Assembly (NCBI GenBank): GCA_050012775.1
Contig: JBEKGN010000005.1
Coordinates: 1 to 64,000 of the forward strand
DNA: 64,000 bases
Reading direction: 5' to 3'
From: Roseiarcus sp050012775
GTDB lineage: Bacteria; Pseudomonadota; Alphaproteobacteria; Rhizobiales; Beijerinckiaceae
A program made the translations under genes and the position numbers. The notes beneath the pieces are model-generated. The model worked only from the letters and a program-made list of their open reading frames with translations, was not told the origin of the DNA and ran no database searches. Shown here in pieces: positions 34,636 through 42,331 of the stretch. The stretch's first letter is position 1; each line of letters begins with the position of its first letter.

Positions 34636-35658
34636 TTAGATGATTTGACCGGAATCGCCAAATGGCCGCGCGGCCAGAGCGGCGCGCGCGCGCGCGATGT
34701 CGCGCGCCATTTCCTCCTTCAGCTCTTCGAGCGAAGCGAATTTCCGCTCTTCGCGAATGCGCGCGACGAAGCGCACCTCCATCTCGCGCCCGTAGATATC
34801 GCCGGCGAAGTCGAAGAGATGCGCCTCCAGGAGGGGCGCCCCGTTGTCCGCCGTCGGGCGCACGCCGAAGCTGGCGACGCCGCCGTAGCTCCGGCCCGCC
34901 ACGCGCGCGCGCACGGCGTAGACGCCATAGGCGAGGCGATTGGTCGCCTCCAGCGCGATATTGGCGGTGGGCACGCCGAGCGTGCGCCCGAGCTTTTGGC
35001 CGGACGCCACGACGCCCACCACCGCGTAGTCCCGCCCGAGGCCGCGCGCGGCGGCCGAGACGTCGCCCTGTTCGAGCGCGCGCCGAATCGCCGAGGACGA
35101 GACCACCTGGGGCTGTCCGGCCTCGTGCGCCTCGACCTTGTCGATGATTTCGACGTGAAATCCGAAGCGCGCGCCCGCCCGAGCGAGGAAGTCCGGCGTG
35201 CCCGAACGCGCCTTGCCGAAATGAAAGTCCCAGCCGACGACGACCGCGCCGACGCCGAGACGCTCCACCAGAACCTGTTCGACGAATTCCTCCGCCGTCA
35301 ATCCCGCCAGAGCGGCGTCGAAGGTCAGGAACACCGCGCCATCGACGCCGAGTTCTTGCAGAGAGAGCGCCTTGACCGCGAAGGGCGTGAGCCGAAAGAC
35401 GACCGGGCGCCCGGCGAAATAGTCGGCCGGATGCGGCTCGAACGTCAGCACGGCGCTCGGCGCGCCTCGCTCTCCCGCGAGCGCCTTGGTGCGCGCGATC
35501 ACGGCGCCGTGGCCGCGATGCACGCCGTCGAAATTGCCGATGGCGTAGACCGCCTTTTCAAGTCCCGGCGGCCGACGCGTCGGGTCGATCGCGAGCGCGA
35601 AAGCGGGATTCGGAGGGGCCTGTTTCAAATCTGCATCCGTGGCTGGGCGGGTTTTCAC
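34636..35658 (-). CDS. ribF: Bifunctional riboflavin kinase/FMN adenylyltransferase
   Basis: Makes FMN from riboflavin and ATP, then FAD. The 340 residues begin with a nucleotidyltransferase domain: GNFDGVHRGHGAVI near 41-54 with its HxGH-like motif, and FGKARSGTPDFL near 150. The riboflavin kinase domain follows (GRTLGVPTANI near 225, YGGVASFGVRPT near 265). The frame is complete and of usual length. Confidence 0.96.
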   Translation of the reverse strand: MKTRPATDADLKQAPPNPAFALAIDPTRRPPGLEKAVYAIGNFDGVHRGHGAVIARTKALAGERGAPSAVLTFEPHPADYFAGRPVVFRLTPFAVKALSLQELGVDGAVFLTFDAALAGLTAEEFVEQVLVERLGVGAVVVGWDFHFGKARSGTPDFLARAGARFGFHVEIIDKVEAHEAGQPQVVSSSAIRRALEQGDVSAAARGLGRDYAVVGVVASGQKLGRTLGVPTANIALEATNRLAYGVYAVRARVAGRSYGGVASFGVRPTADNGAPLLEAHLFDFAGDIYGREMEVRFVARIREERKFASLEELKEEMARDIARARAALAARPFGDSGQII

Positions 35659-35741
35659 GGCAAAACCGGGGTCGGCTTTCCCCAGGGGAAAACGCGCTCG
35701 GCGTCAAAGCGCGGGGAACCTGCCTCGACGCGGCGACAGGG

Positions 35742-36197
35742 TCAAGACGCCGCCGCGCGTCGCGCGGGCGACGGCGGCACGCTCAAGACGCCCTCGCCGT
35801 CGAGCACGACCTTGCCGTCCACCTTGCATTCGCACAGGAGCCGCACCCGGCGCCCCTTTTCCGTCAGTTCCGTCACTTCGACGCTGACGTCGACAACGTC
35901 GCCGATTTTGACCGGTCCGCGAAAGTTCAGGGTCTGCGAGATATAGACGGCGCCCGGCCCCGGCAGCCGCATGCCGATGAGACCCGAAATGAGGCTCGCC
36001 GTGTAGAGCCCGTGGACGATCCGCTCGCCGAAGCGGGTCTTGCGGGCGAAATGCTCGCTGAGGTGGATGGGATTGTGATCCCCGGAAAGCTCCGCGAAGC
36101 CGATGACGTCCTCGTTCTCCACGGTCTTCTGCAGCGTTTCGCGCATCCCGACCGCGAGGTCTTCGAAATAGAGGGTTTGAAAGGGTAGCTTCGGCAT
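35742..36197 (-). CDS. MaoC-family (R)-specific enoyl-CoA hydratase-like protein
   Basis: A 151-residue single hotdog domain. The hydratase motif is visible as GDHNPIHLSEHFARKTRFGERIVHGL, where Asp and His of DxNPIH are catalytic in PhaJ-type (R)-hydratases. Such enzymes hydrate enoyl-CoA to (R)-3-hydroxyacyl-CoA, for polyhydroxyalkanoate supply or acyl-chain modification. The start is ATG 36197 (MPKLPFQTLYFEDL); the open frame before it adds a non-conserved segment. It follows the HAD gene and precedes ribF on the same strand. Confidence 0.85.
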   Translation of the reverse strand: MPKLPFQTLYFEDLAVGMRETLQKTVENEDVIGFAELSGDHNPIHLSEHFARKTRFGERIVHGLYTASLISGLIGMRLPGPGAVYISQTLNFRGPVKIGDVVDVSVEVTELTEKGRRVRLLCECKVDGKVVLDGEGVLSVPPSPARRAAAS

Positions 36198-36373
36198 TCG
36201 CTTGGCGGACCTCCCTGGCGCTGCGTTGGAGCGCGGCATTATTTCCGGACAGCCCGATCAAGACGCCGACGCGCGGCGCCGCGAACTCGGCTCAGACCGA
36301 CGATCGATCGCACTATGCGCGCATTGGCGGCAAACGACTATCAGACAATGGCGCCAAGACCCGTGGGCGCGCG

Positions 36374-37276
36374 TCACGGCGCCAACGCATGCATGGCGGC
36401 GATCGGCCGCAGGCTTTCGCGCGCGAACAGGCTTTGAAGCTCCTCGTCCACAGCCGCGGCGCCCGAACCGTGCAGCGCCTCGCGATGAATGCCGGCGGTG
36501 ACGAAGAGCGCGTCGAGTCCTTGGCCCGCCGCCCCGGCGATGTCGGTGCGCATCGCGTCGCCGATCGCCAGAACCCGCGAACGCGCGAGCGGCGCCGCGA
36601 GCGCCGCGCCCGCCGCGGCCAGCGCCGCGTCGTAGATCGGCGCGTGCGGCTTTCCCGCGTAAATCGCCTTGCCGCCGAGCGCTTCATAGGCCTGCGCGAG
36701 CGCGCCGGCGCAATAGATCAAGTCCGCGCCGCGATGAACCACCAGGTCCGGATTGGCGCAGACGAACGTCAAGCCCCGCGCCGCCATGGCGCTGAGACGC
36801 TCGGCGTAATCGTCAGGCGTCTCGACCGTGTCGTCGAACAGGCCGGTGCACAGGACGTAGCTCGCTTCCTCGAGGCCGACCAGAACGGGCCGCTCGCCGG
36901 TCCGGGCCGCCGCCGCCTCGAACAGGGAAAGATCGCGCCCCGGCCCGATGTGGTGGACGGCAGCCGCCGCGCGTTCGGCGATGAGCCCGATGGCGACGTC
37001 GCCGGAAGTGACGATCGCGTCGAAGGCGTCGGGCGAGACGCCGAGGCGGAGCACCTGCTTGTAGATCGGCGCGCTCGGCCGCGGCGCGTTGCTGACCAGC
37101 ACGACCGCGCCGCCGCGTCGACGGAACGCGACCAGCGCGTCGGAAGCGGGACGAAACGACTGCCGGCCGTTGTGCAGCACGCCCCAGATGTCGCAGAGGA
37201 TGGCGTCGTAGCGGTCGGCGACGGCGCTTAAGCCTTCGATCAGCGGAACGCGCGAGGCGGGGACAATCGTGTTCAT
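36374..37276 (-). CDS. HAD superfamily hydrolase, TIGR01459-type
   Basis: A 300-residue NagD-like (class IIA cap) HAD protein. Motif I is DAILCDIWGVLHNG near residues 24-37, motif II Ser/Thr is VLVSNAPRP near 60, and the C-terminal GDAMRTDIAGAAGQGLDALFV is motif IV. In motif I the usual DxD is D-I-W, the second Asp being replaced by Trp, which I recall as a feature of the TIGR01459 subgroup. The substrate is unknown. Confidence 0.85.
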   Translation of the reverse strand: MNTIVPASRVPLIEGLSAVADRYDAILCDIWGVLHNGRQSFRPASDALVAFRRRGGAVVLVSNAPRPSAPIYKQVLRLGVSPDAFDAIVTSGDVAIGLIAERAAAAVHHIGPGRDLSLFEAAAARTGERPVLVGLEEASYVLCTGLFDDTVETPDDYAERLSAMAARGLTFVCANPDLVVHRGADLIYCAGALAQAYEALGGKAIYAGKPHAPIYDAALAAAGAALAAPLARSRVLAIGDAMRTDIAGAAGQGLDALFVTAGIHREALHGSGAAAVDEELQSLFARESLRPIAAMHALAP

Positions 37277-37387
37277 GCGCGAGGGGGCTAGGTCTCCGGC
37301 GGGATCGTGTCAAGCGCCGCGCCGCCGCTTGACGAGGCGCGCGTCCCTGGCAAGAAGGGTCGTCCAAGCCCCACGGAGCGCCCGCCC

Positions 37388-37744
37388 ATGACCGCCGACG
37401 ACCAGCCGCCGACGATTTCCTTCGACGATTTCCTCAAAGTCGACATTCGCCTCGGCACGATCGTCTCGGCCGAGCCGTTCCCCCAGGCGCGCAAACCCGC
37501 CTATCGACTGACGATCGACTTCGGCCCGGCGATCGGCGTGAAGAAGTCCTCGGCGCAGATCACCCGCCATTATCGGCTCGAGGATCTCGTCGGCCGCCAG
37601 GTCGCCGCGGTGGTCAATTTCGCTCCCCGCCAGATCGGGCCCTTCATGTCGGAGGTCTTGACCCTCGGCTTTCCCGACGCGCAGGGCGAAGTCGTGCTGA
37701 TCGCCCCCAACCTCCGGGCGCCCGACGGCGGGCGGCTGTTCTGA
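37388..37744 (+). CDS. csaA: CsaA-like tRNA-binding domain protein
   Basis: A 118-residue protein consisting of one tRNA-binding (EMAP/Trbp111) OB-fold domain: FLKVDIRLGTIVSAEPFPQARKPAY at the start, KKSSAQITRHY in the middle, and VVLIAPNLRAPDGGRLF at the end. Bacillus CsaA was described as a secretion chaperone, but tRNA binding is the likelier ancestral role. The start is ATG 37388; the GTG 81 bases earlier gives an atypical extension. Confidence 0.88.
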   Translation: MTADDQPPTISFDDFLKVDIRLGTIVSAEPFPQARKPAYRLTIDFGPAIGVKKSSAQITRHYRLEDLVGRQVAAVVNFAPRQIGPFMSEVLTLGFPDAQGEVVLIAPNLRAPDGGRLF

Positions 37745-37795
37745 GCGCCGAGCGCCGGAAGCGCGGCATATTCGGCCCGGGCGCGCCTCCCCGGC

Positions 37796-37824
37796 TTGAC
37801 GGGCCCGCCCGCCCTTCCTAACTA
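37796..37824 (+). promoter_or_regulatory. Promoter of the first thioredoxin gene
   Basis: TTGACG (37796-37801) and TAACTA (37819-37824) are separated by 17 bases, a near-consensus sigma-70 promoter ending about 45 bases before the trxA start. Confidence 0.5.
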
Positions 37825-37869
37825 TCCTGTTTCCGGCCGTTTTCGCCGCTCTCGAGTCCAGAGGAAGCC

Positions 37870-38193
37870 ATGTCCGCAACCGCCAAGGTCACCGACGCCA
37901 ATTTCGAGGCCGACGTCATGAAGTCGAGCGAGCCGGTCGTGGTCGATTTCTGGGCGGAATGGTGCGGCCCGTGCCGGATGATCGCGCCCGCCCTCGAAGA
38001 GATCGCCTCGGAGATGAAGGGCAAGGTGAAGATCGCCAAGTTCAACGTCGACGAGAACCCGAAGATCGCGGCGCAATTGGGCATTCGCTCGATTCCGACC
38101 CTGATGGTCTTCAAGGACGGCAAGCGCGTCGCGACCAAGACGGGCGCGGGGCCGAAGAGCGAATTGGCGCGCTGGATCACCGCGTCGGTCTGA
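37870..38193 (+). CDS. trxA: Thioredoxin
   Basis: A 107-residue thioredoxin that keeps cytoplasmic disulfides reduced. The active site is WCGPC at about 31-35, the cis-Pro lies in IRSIPTL, and the C-terminal GAGPKSELARWI helix is typical. It is followed by a perfect terminator hairpin and then by a close paralogue (about 70% identical by eye), so the pair is a tandem duplication. Confidence 0.97.
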   Translation: MSATAKVTDANFEADVMKSSEPVVVDFWAEWCGPCRMIAPALEEIASEMKGKVKIAKFNVDENPKIAAQLGIRSIPTLMVFKDGKRVATKTGAGPKSELARWITASV

Positions 38194-38220
38194 GTCTTCG
38201 CTGAACCCCGATCCTCACGG

Positions 38221-38248
38221 AACGCCGGCGCCCGCGCGCCGGCGTTTT
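38221..38248 (+). terminator. Rho-independent terminator after trxA
   Basis: Perfect 11-base arms AACGCCGGCGC / GCGCCGGCGTT (38221-38231 and 38236-38246) around the loop CCGC, then two more T. It ends the trxA transcript and separates it from the second thioredoxin gene. Confidence 0.75.
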
Positions 38249-38344
38249 CGTATGCGCGTCGCTTCGCCTTGACGCGTCCGCTCGCCGGTAGGACTGTCCC
38301 TGTCCCCGGAGGCGATTCGCCGCCCGGCTCGTGAGAGGATCATC

Positions 38345-38668
38345 ATGTCCGCCACCACCGACGTCACGGACGCGAGCTTCGAGGCCGAGGTCATCCGGGC
38401 GAGCGAGCCGGTCGTGGTCGATTTCTGGGCCGAATGGTGCGCGCCGTGCCGGGCGATGGCGCCCTCGCTCGAGGAGCTCGCCGCCGAAATGCGCGGCAAG
38501 GTGAAGATCGCCAAGTTCAAGATGGATGACAATCCCAACGTCGTCAGCCGGTTGGGCGTCCGCTCGGCCCCCACGCTGATGATCTTCAAGGGTGGCCAAC
38601 CCGTCGCCGTCAAACGCGGCGCCGGTTCGAAGAGCGAATTGGCGCGCTGGATCGCCGCCTCGGTCTGA
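38345..38668 (+). CDS. Thioredoxin-like protein with a WCAPC active site
   Basis: A 107-residue paralogue of the preceding thioredoxin, the same length and alignable without gaps. The active site is WCAPC instead of WCGPC, and Met and Ile next to it are changed (CRAMAP versus CRMIAP). The cis-Pro is kept (VRSAPTL). CAPC alters the redox potential and partner choice in other thioredoxin-fold proteins, so specialisation is likely. A TTGACG at 38269-38274 may be part of its own weak promoter. It is convergent with the sensor kinase gene. Confidence 0.92.
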   Translation: MSATTDVTDASFEAEVIRASEPVVVDFWAEWCAPCRAMAPSLEELAAEMRGKVKIAKFKMDDNPNVVSRLGVRSAPTLMIFKGGQPVAVKRGAGSKSELARWIAASV

Positions 38669-38675
38669 CCGGCGT

Positions 38676-40064
38676 TCAGGTCGGAATCCGCAGGCTCGCG
38701 CGCAATCCTCCCAGTGGGCTCGCTCCCAGGACGATGTCGCCGCCATGCGAGCGCGCGATGTCGCGCGCGATCGCCAACCCCAGTCCCGAACCGCCTTCGT
38801 CCTGGTTGCGCGCTTCGTCAAGCCGGTAAAAAGGCCGGAATACGTCTTCGCGATGCTCCGGCGCGATGCCGGGCCCGTCGTCGTCGACGTGAATCGTGAC
38901 GAAACGCTGCTCGCGCGCGGCGCGCACCACGATCGTCTGACCATGGCGCTGCGCGTTGGCGAGGAGATTGCCCACGCAGCGTTTGAGCGCGAGCGGGCGC
39001 ACCTTGACGTTGAGATCGCCCTTCGCCTCGACGCCGACGCGCGCGCCATGGCGCTCGGCGTCGGCGCGCAGATCGTCGAGAATCTCGCGCAGGTCCGTCA
39101 TCTCCGTGGGTTCGCCGGCGTCGCCGCGCGCGAAGGCGAGATAGGCTTCGAGCATGCTCCGCATCTCGTCGACGTCCTTCTGCAACGGCTCGATTTCCGC
39201 GGACTCGTCGATCACCGCGAGCGACAGCTTGAAGCGCGTCAGGATCGTGCGCAGATCGTGGCTGACGCCGTTGAGCATCGCCGTGCGTTGTTCCGAGGCG
39301 CGTTCGATGCGCCGCTTCATTTCGATGAAGGCGTAGCCGGCTTGCCGAACTTCGCGCGCGCCGCGCGGATGGAAATCGACGTCGCGCCCCTTGCCGAAAT
39401 CTTCCGCCGCCTCGGCGAGGCGCAGGATCGGGCGGATCTGGTTGCGCAGGAACAGGATGGCGACCGTGACCAGCACGATCGAGGCGCCGAGCATCCAGAG
39501 AATGAAGATATGGACGTTCGCCTCATAGGCGAGACTGCGGCGCGTCACGAAGCGCAGGACGCGGTCGCCAAAGTCCACGCGGATCTCCATCAACCCCGAG
39601 CGGCCGACGGTGTCGACCCAGAAGGGCAGGCGCAGTTGCATGGCGAGTTCTTCGGGCAGCGCGCGGGTCAGCGGATCGAGCGAGTTGAAAAACGTCTTGG
39701 GCATTCTCGGCGGCAGCGGGCCGGCCGGCATCAACTCGACATCCATGCGGAACCGTTCGGCGGCGATCGTGCGCAAGCGCTTGTCGTCCCCGCCGGGCGG
39801 GATCGCGGAATAGAGATCGACCATGGCGCCGACGTCTCGCGCGACGGCCGCCGACAGACGATGGGTGACGAGATCCCAATGGCGCTGCATGAAGACATAG
39901 GCGACCGCGGTCTGCAGCAGCACCATCGGCACGATGACGATGAGCAGGGAGCGCGCGTAAAGCCCCTTGGGCAGGAGATCGGCGAGTCCGCGCGCTCCCG
40001 ATCGCCAGATTTCGCGAAACCGCCAGAGCGCTCGCCGCGCGCGCGTCGAGGCCACCGCGTTCAT
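38676..40064 (-). CDS. EnvZ-type sensor histidine kinase
   Basis: A 462-residue inner-membrane kinase: membrane helix near 40-62 (LLIVIVPMVLLQTAVAYVFM), a periplasmic domain of about 100 residues, a second helix (HIFILWMLGASIVLVTVAIL), HAMP, a HisKA dimerisation helix with SHDLRT around the phospho-His, and the ATPase with GNLLANAQRH, DDGPGIAP and GGSGLGLAIA. The ATG overlaps the stop of the response regulator gene as ATGA. It forms an operon with the response regulator and a MarR-type gene. The signal is unknown. Confidence 0.93.
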   Translation of the reverse strand: MNAVASTRARRALWRFREIWRSGARGLADLLPKGLYARSLLIVIVPMVLLQTAVAYVFMQRHWDLVTHRLSAAVARDVGAMVDLYSAIPPGGDDKRLRTIAAERFRMDVELMPAGPLPPRMPKTFFNSLDPLTRALPEELAMQLRLPFWVDTVGRSGLMEIRVDFGDRVLRFVTRRSLAYEANVHIFILWMLGASIVLVTVAILFLRNQIRPILRLAEAAEDFGKGRDVDFHPRGAREVRQAGYAFIEMKRRIERASEQRTAMLNGVSHDLRTILTRFKLSLAVIDESAEIEPLQKDVDEMRSMLEAYLAFARGDAGEPTEMTDLREILDDLRADAERHGARVGVEAKGDLNVKVRPLALKRCVGNLLANAQRHGQTIVVRAAREQRFVTIHVDDDGPGIAPEHREDVFRPFYRLDEARNQDEGGSGLGLAIARDIARSHGGDIVLGASPLGGLRASLRIPT

Positions 40065-40771
40065 CCGTCGGCGACCAGGCGATAGCCTGAGCCGCGCGCG
40101 GTCTGCAGGTACAGCGGGTTGGCCGGATCGTCTTCGATCTTGCGCCGGAGGCGGTTGATCTGCACGTCGACCGTGCGCTCCTGCGCGGCCGCGCCCGATC
40201 CCGACAGGGCCTCGCGCGATACGCTCGCGCCAGCGTTGGCGCAAAGCAGGCGCAAAATCTCGCGTTCGCGCTCAGTGAGGCGAACGACTTCCGGCCCGTT
40301 GCGCAATTCGCCGCGCTCCAGCGAAAAGGCGAAGGGTCCGAAGCGGACGACCGCGCCCTCGGCTTTGGCCCCGGGGGCGCGGGTTCGCCTGAGAACCGAG
40401 CCGATGCGCAACAGCAATTCGCGCGGCTCGAAGGGTTTGGCGAGGTAGTCGTCGACGCCGATCTCGAGGCCGCGAACGCGATCGGCGGCCTCGGAGCGCG
40501 CGGTGAGCATGACGATGGGCACCTCGGAGCGAAGGCGCAGGCTCGCGGCGAAGGCGAAGCCGTTTTCGCCGGGCATCATCACGTCGAGCACGATGATGTC
40601 GAACGCCAGGCTTTCGAGGAACCCCCGCGCCTCGCCCGCCGAAGCGGCGACCGTCACGCGATGGCCGTGCTTGCTCAAATAAGTGGAGAGCAGGGCGCGC
40701 AAACGCCGGTCGTCGTCGACCACCAGCACATGGGCCGCGTCGTCTTGCGGCGCGAGATGCGTTTCGCTCAA
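40061..40771 (-). CDS. OmpR/PhoB-family response regulator
   Basis: A 236-residue DNA-binding regulator. The receiver domain has VVDDDRR at 16-22, the phospho-Asp in IVLDVMMPGENG near 61, Thr in VMLTARS and Lys in LAKPFEP. The winged helix of about 90 residues (LTEREREILRLL, then RTVDVQINRLRRKIEDDP) follows. It overlaps the MarR-type gene by four bases upstream and the kinase by four downstream, so all three are translationally coupled. Confidence 0.95.
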   Translation of the reverse strand: MSETHLAPQDDAAHVLVVDDDRRLRALLSTYLSKHGHRVTVAASAGEARGFLESLAFDIIVLDVMMPGENGFAFAASLRLRSEVPIVMLTARSEAADRVRGLEIGVDDYLAKPFEPRELLLRIGSVLRRTRAPGAKAEGAVVRFGPFAFSLERGELRNGPEVVRLTEREREILRLLCANAGASVSREALSGSGAAAQERTVDVQINRLRRKIEDDPANPLYLQTARGSGYRLVADG

Positions 40772-41295
40772 GCCTTCCTCCGGCGGCTGGCGCCGATCAA
40801 TTCGATGACGCGCTCGCGTTCCCCGGCGTCGACCATCGCGATCAGGAACGCCGCCGCGTGCTCTTCGCCGCCCGGGCCGAGTCGCTCCATGGCGAGGGAA
40901 AAGCGTCGGGTCTGCAATTGCGCGAGTTCGCGGGCCAGTCTTTCGCCCTCCTGAGTGGCGTAGAGCTGACGATGGCGCCGATCATAGGCGCCGGCGCGCG
41001 CGTCGATGAAATTCTTGGCGATCAGTTCCTTGAGCACCCGGTTCAGGCTCTGCTTGGTGATCTTGAGGATGTCGAGCAGCGCCGCGATGGTCAAGCCGGG
41101 ATGTCGGCTGACGAAATGCAGGACCCGGTGATGGGCGCGACCGAAACCGTAGATCTCGAGCAGACGATCGGCGTCGCCGACAAAATCCCGATAGGCGAAA
41201 TAGAACAGCTCGATCAGATCGTACATCGGCGCGGCTTCGCGCTCGGACGCGGAGCGCGCGTCCGCCGTGGCGCTCGTGCGCGGCGATTCGATCAT
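40768..41295 (-). CDS. MarR-family transcriptional regulator
   Basis: A 175-residue winged-helix repressor. A poorly conserved start of about 22 residues precedes the dimerisation helices. The DNA-binding part is HPGLTIAALLDILKITKQSLNRVLKELIAKNFI, followed by the wing (DRRHRQLYATQEG). It is the first gene of the MarR-response regulator-kinase operon, next to a dyad that overlaps the divergent ilvE promoter; autoregulation and regulation of ilvE are plausible. The ligand is unknown. Confidence 0.9.
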   Translation of the reverse strand: MIESPRTSATADARSASEREAAPMYDLIELFYFAYRDFVGDADRLLEIYGFGRAHHRVLHFVSRHPGLTIAALLDILKITKQSLNRVLKELIAKNFIDARAGAYDRRHRQLYATQEGERLARELAQLQTRRFSLAMERLGPGGEEHAAAFLIAMVDAGERERVIELIGASRRRKA

Positions 41296-41298
41296 TAG

Positions 41299-41313
41299 GT
41301 CAGCATTGTTGAC
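41299..41313. promoter_or_regulatory. Dyad GTCA-N7-TGAC, possible MarR-type operator
   Basis: GTCAGCATTGTTGAC lies directly between the MarR start (41295) and ilvE, and its right arm overlaps the -35 box of the ilvE promoter. MarR proteins often bind such dyads next to their own genes. Only position and symmetry support this. Confidence 0.35.
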
Positions 41314-41337
41314 ATATTAGAGCGCCCTTGCTAGGGA
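41309..41337 (+). promoter_or_regulatory. Promoter of ilvE
   Basis: A perfect -35 TTGACA (41309-41314) and a -10-like TAGGGA (41332-41337) with a 17-base spacer, 84 bases upstream of the ilvE ATG. Confidence 0.5.
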
Positions 41338-41420
41338 TTGGCGACGCGAAAGCGGCTGGGCTATTTAATCCGGGCGCGGACAAAATCAAAACCGCCCCTT
41401 CGCAACCCGAGGAGCAGGCC

Positions 41421-42308
41421 ATGGCGGGCCCGACATTCGACGATCGAGATGGATGGATTTGGTTCGACGGCCAGTTGACGCCCTGGCGCGACGCCAAGAT
41501 TCACGTCCTCACCCACGCCCTGCATTACGGCAGCGCGGTTTTCGAAGGCGAGCGCGCCTATGGCGGCGCGATATTCAAGACGACCCAGCATTCCGAGCGC
41601 TTGAAGGAATCCGCGCGCATTCTCGATTTCGAGGTTCCCTGGAGCGTGGCGGATATCGACGCGGCCAAGGCCCTCGTGCTCGCCAAGAACGATTTCGTCG
41701 ACGCCTATGTCCGTCCGATCGCCTGGCGCGGCTCGGAAATGATGGGCGTTTCCGCCCAGCACAATAAGATCCACCTCGCCATCGCGGCTTGGGACTGGCC
41801 GAGCTATTTCGATCCCGCGCAGCGCATGAAGGGCATCCGCCTCGACATCGCCGAGTATCGTCGCCCCGACCCGGCGACGGCCCCCTCGCGCTCGAAGGCC
41901 GCGGGCCTCTACATGATCTGCACGATCTCCAAGCATCGCGCGGAGCGGCGCGGCTACGCCGACGCCCTCATGCTGGATTGGCAGGGCCGCGTCGCGGAAT
42001 GCACGGGGGCCAATGTCTTCTTCGTCAAGGACGGCGTCCTCCACACCCCGACCGCCGACTGCTTTCTCGATGGCCTGACGCGACAGACGGTGATCGAGCT
42101 CGCCCGCCGGCGCGGCCTCGAGGTGATCGAACGCCGCATCATGCCCGAGGAGCTTTCGAGCTTCAGCGAATGCTTCATCACGGGAACGGCGGCGGAGGTG
42201 ACGCCGGTCGGCGAGATCGGCCCGCACAAATACGCGCCCGGCGCGGTGACCGCGGCGCTGATCGACGACTACGGCGCCGAGGTTCAGCCCAAATCGAAGG
42301 CGGCCTGA
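41421..42308 (+). CDS. ilvE: Branched-chain amino acid aminotransferase
   Basis: Class IV PLP enzyme of 295 residues that makes Leu, Ile and Val from their 2-oxo acids and glutamate. HALHYGSAVFEGERAYGG near residue 32 and AYVRPIAWRG near 98 are typical. The PLP Lys is in ISKHRAERRGYADALML near 172, and the ECTGANVFFVKDG and TGTAAEVTPVGEIG motifs bind the cofactor phosphate. GAGGAG sits 6 bases before the ATG, which fixes the start. A 15-base tandem duplication forms the stop codon. Confidence 0.95.
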   Translation: MAGPTFDDRDGWIWFDGQLTPWRDAKIHVLTHALHYGSAVFEGERAYGGAIFKTTQHSERLKESARILDFEVPWSVADIDAAKALVLAKNDFVDAYVRPIAWRGSEMMGVSAQHNKIHLAIAAWDWPSYFDPAQRMKGIRLDIAEYRRPDPATAPSRSKAAGLYMICTISKHRAERRGYADALMLDWQGRVAECTGANVFFVKDGVLHTPTADCFLDGLTRQTVIELARRRGLEVIERRIMPEELSSFSECFITGTAAEVTPVGEIGPHKYAPGAVTAALIDDYGAEVQPKSKAA

Positions 42309-42331
42309 TCGAAGGCGGCCTGCGCCCCGGC

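Noticed and set aside
38269..38294. TTGACG with a TAGGAC as promoter of the second thioredoxin gene
   Set aside because: The spacer is only 14 bases and the -10 box is poor, so I did not list it as a feature; transcription may come from another site.
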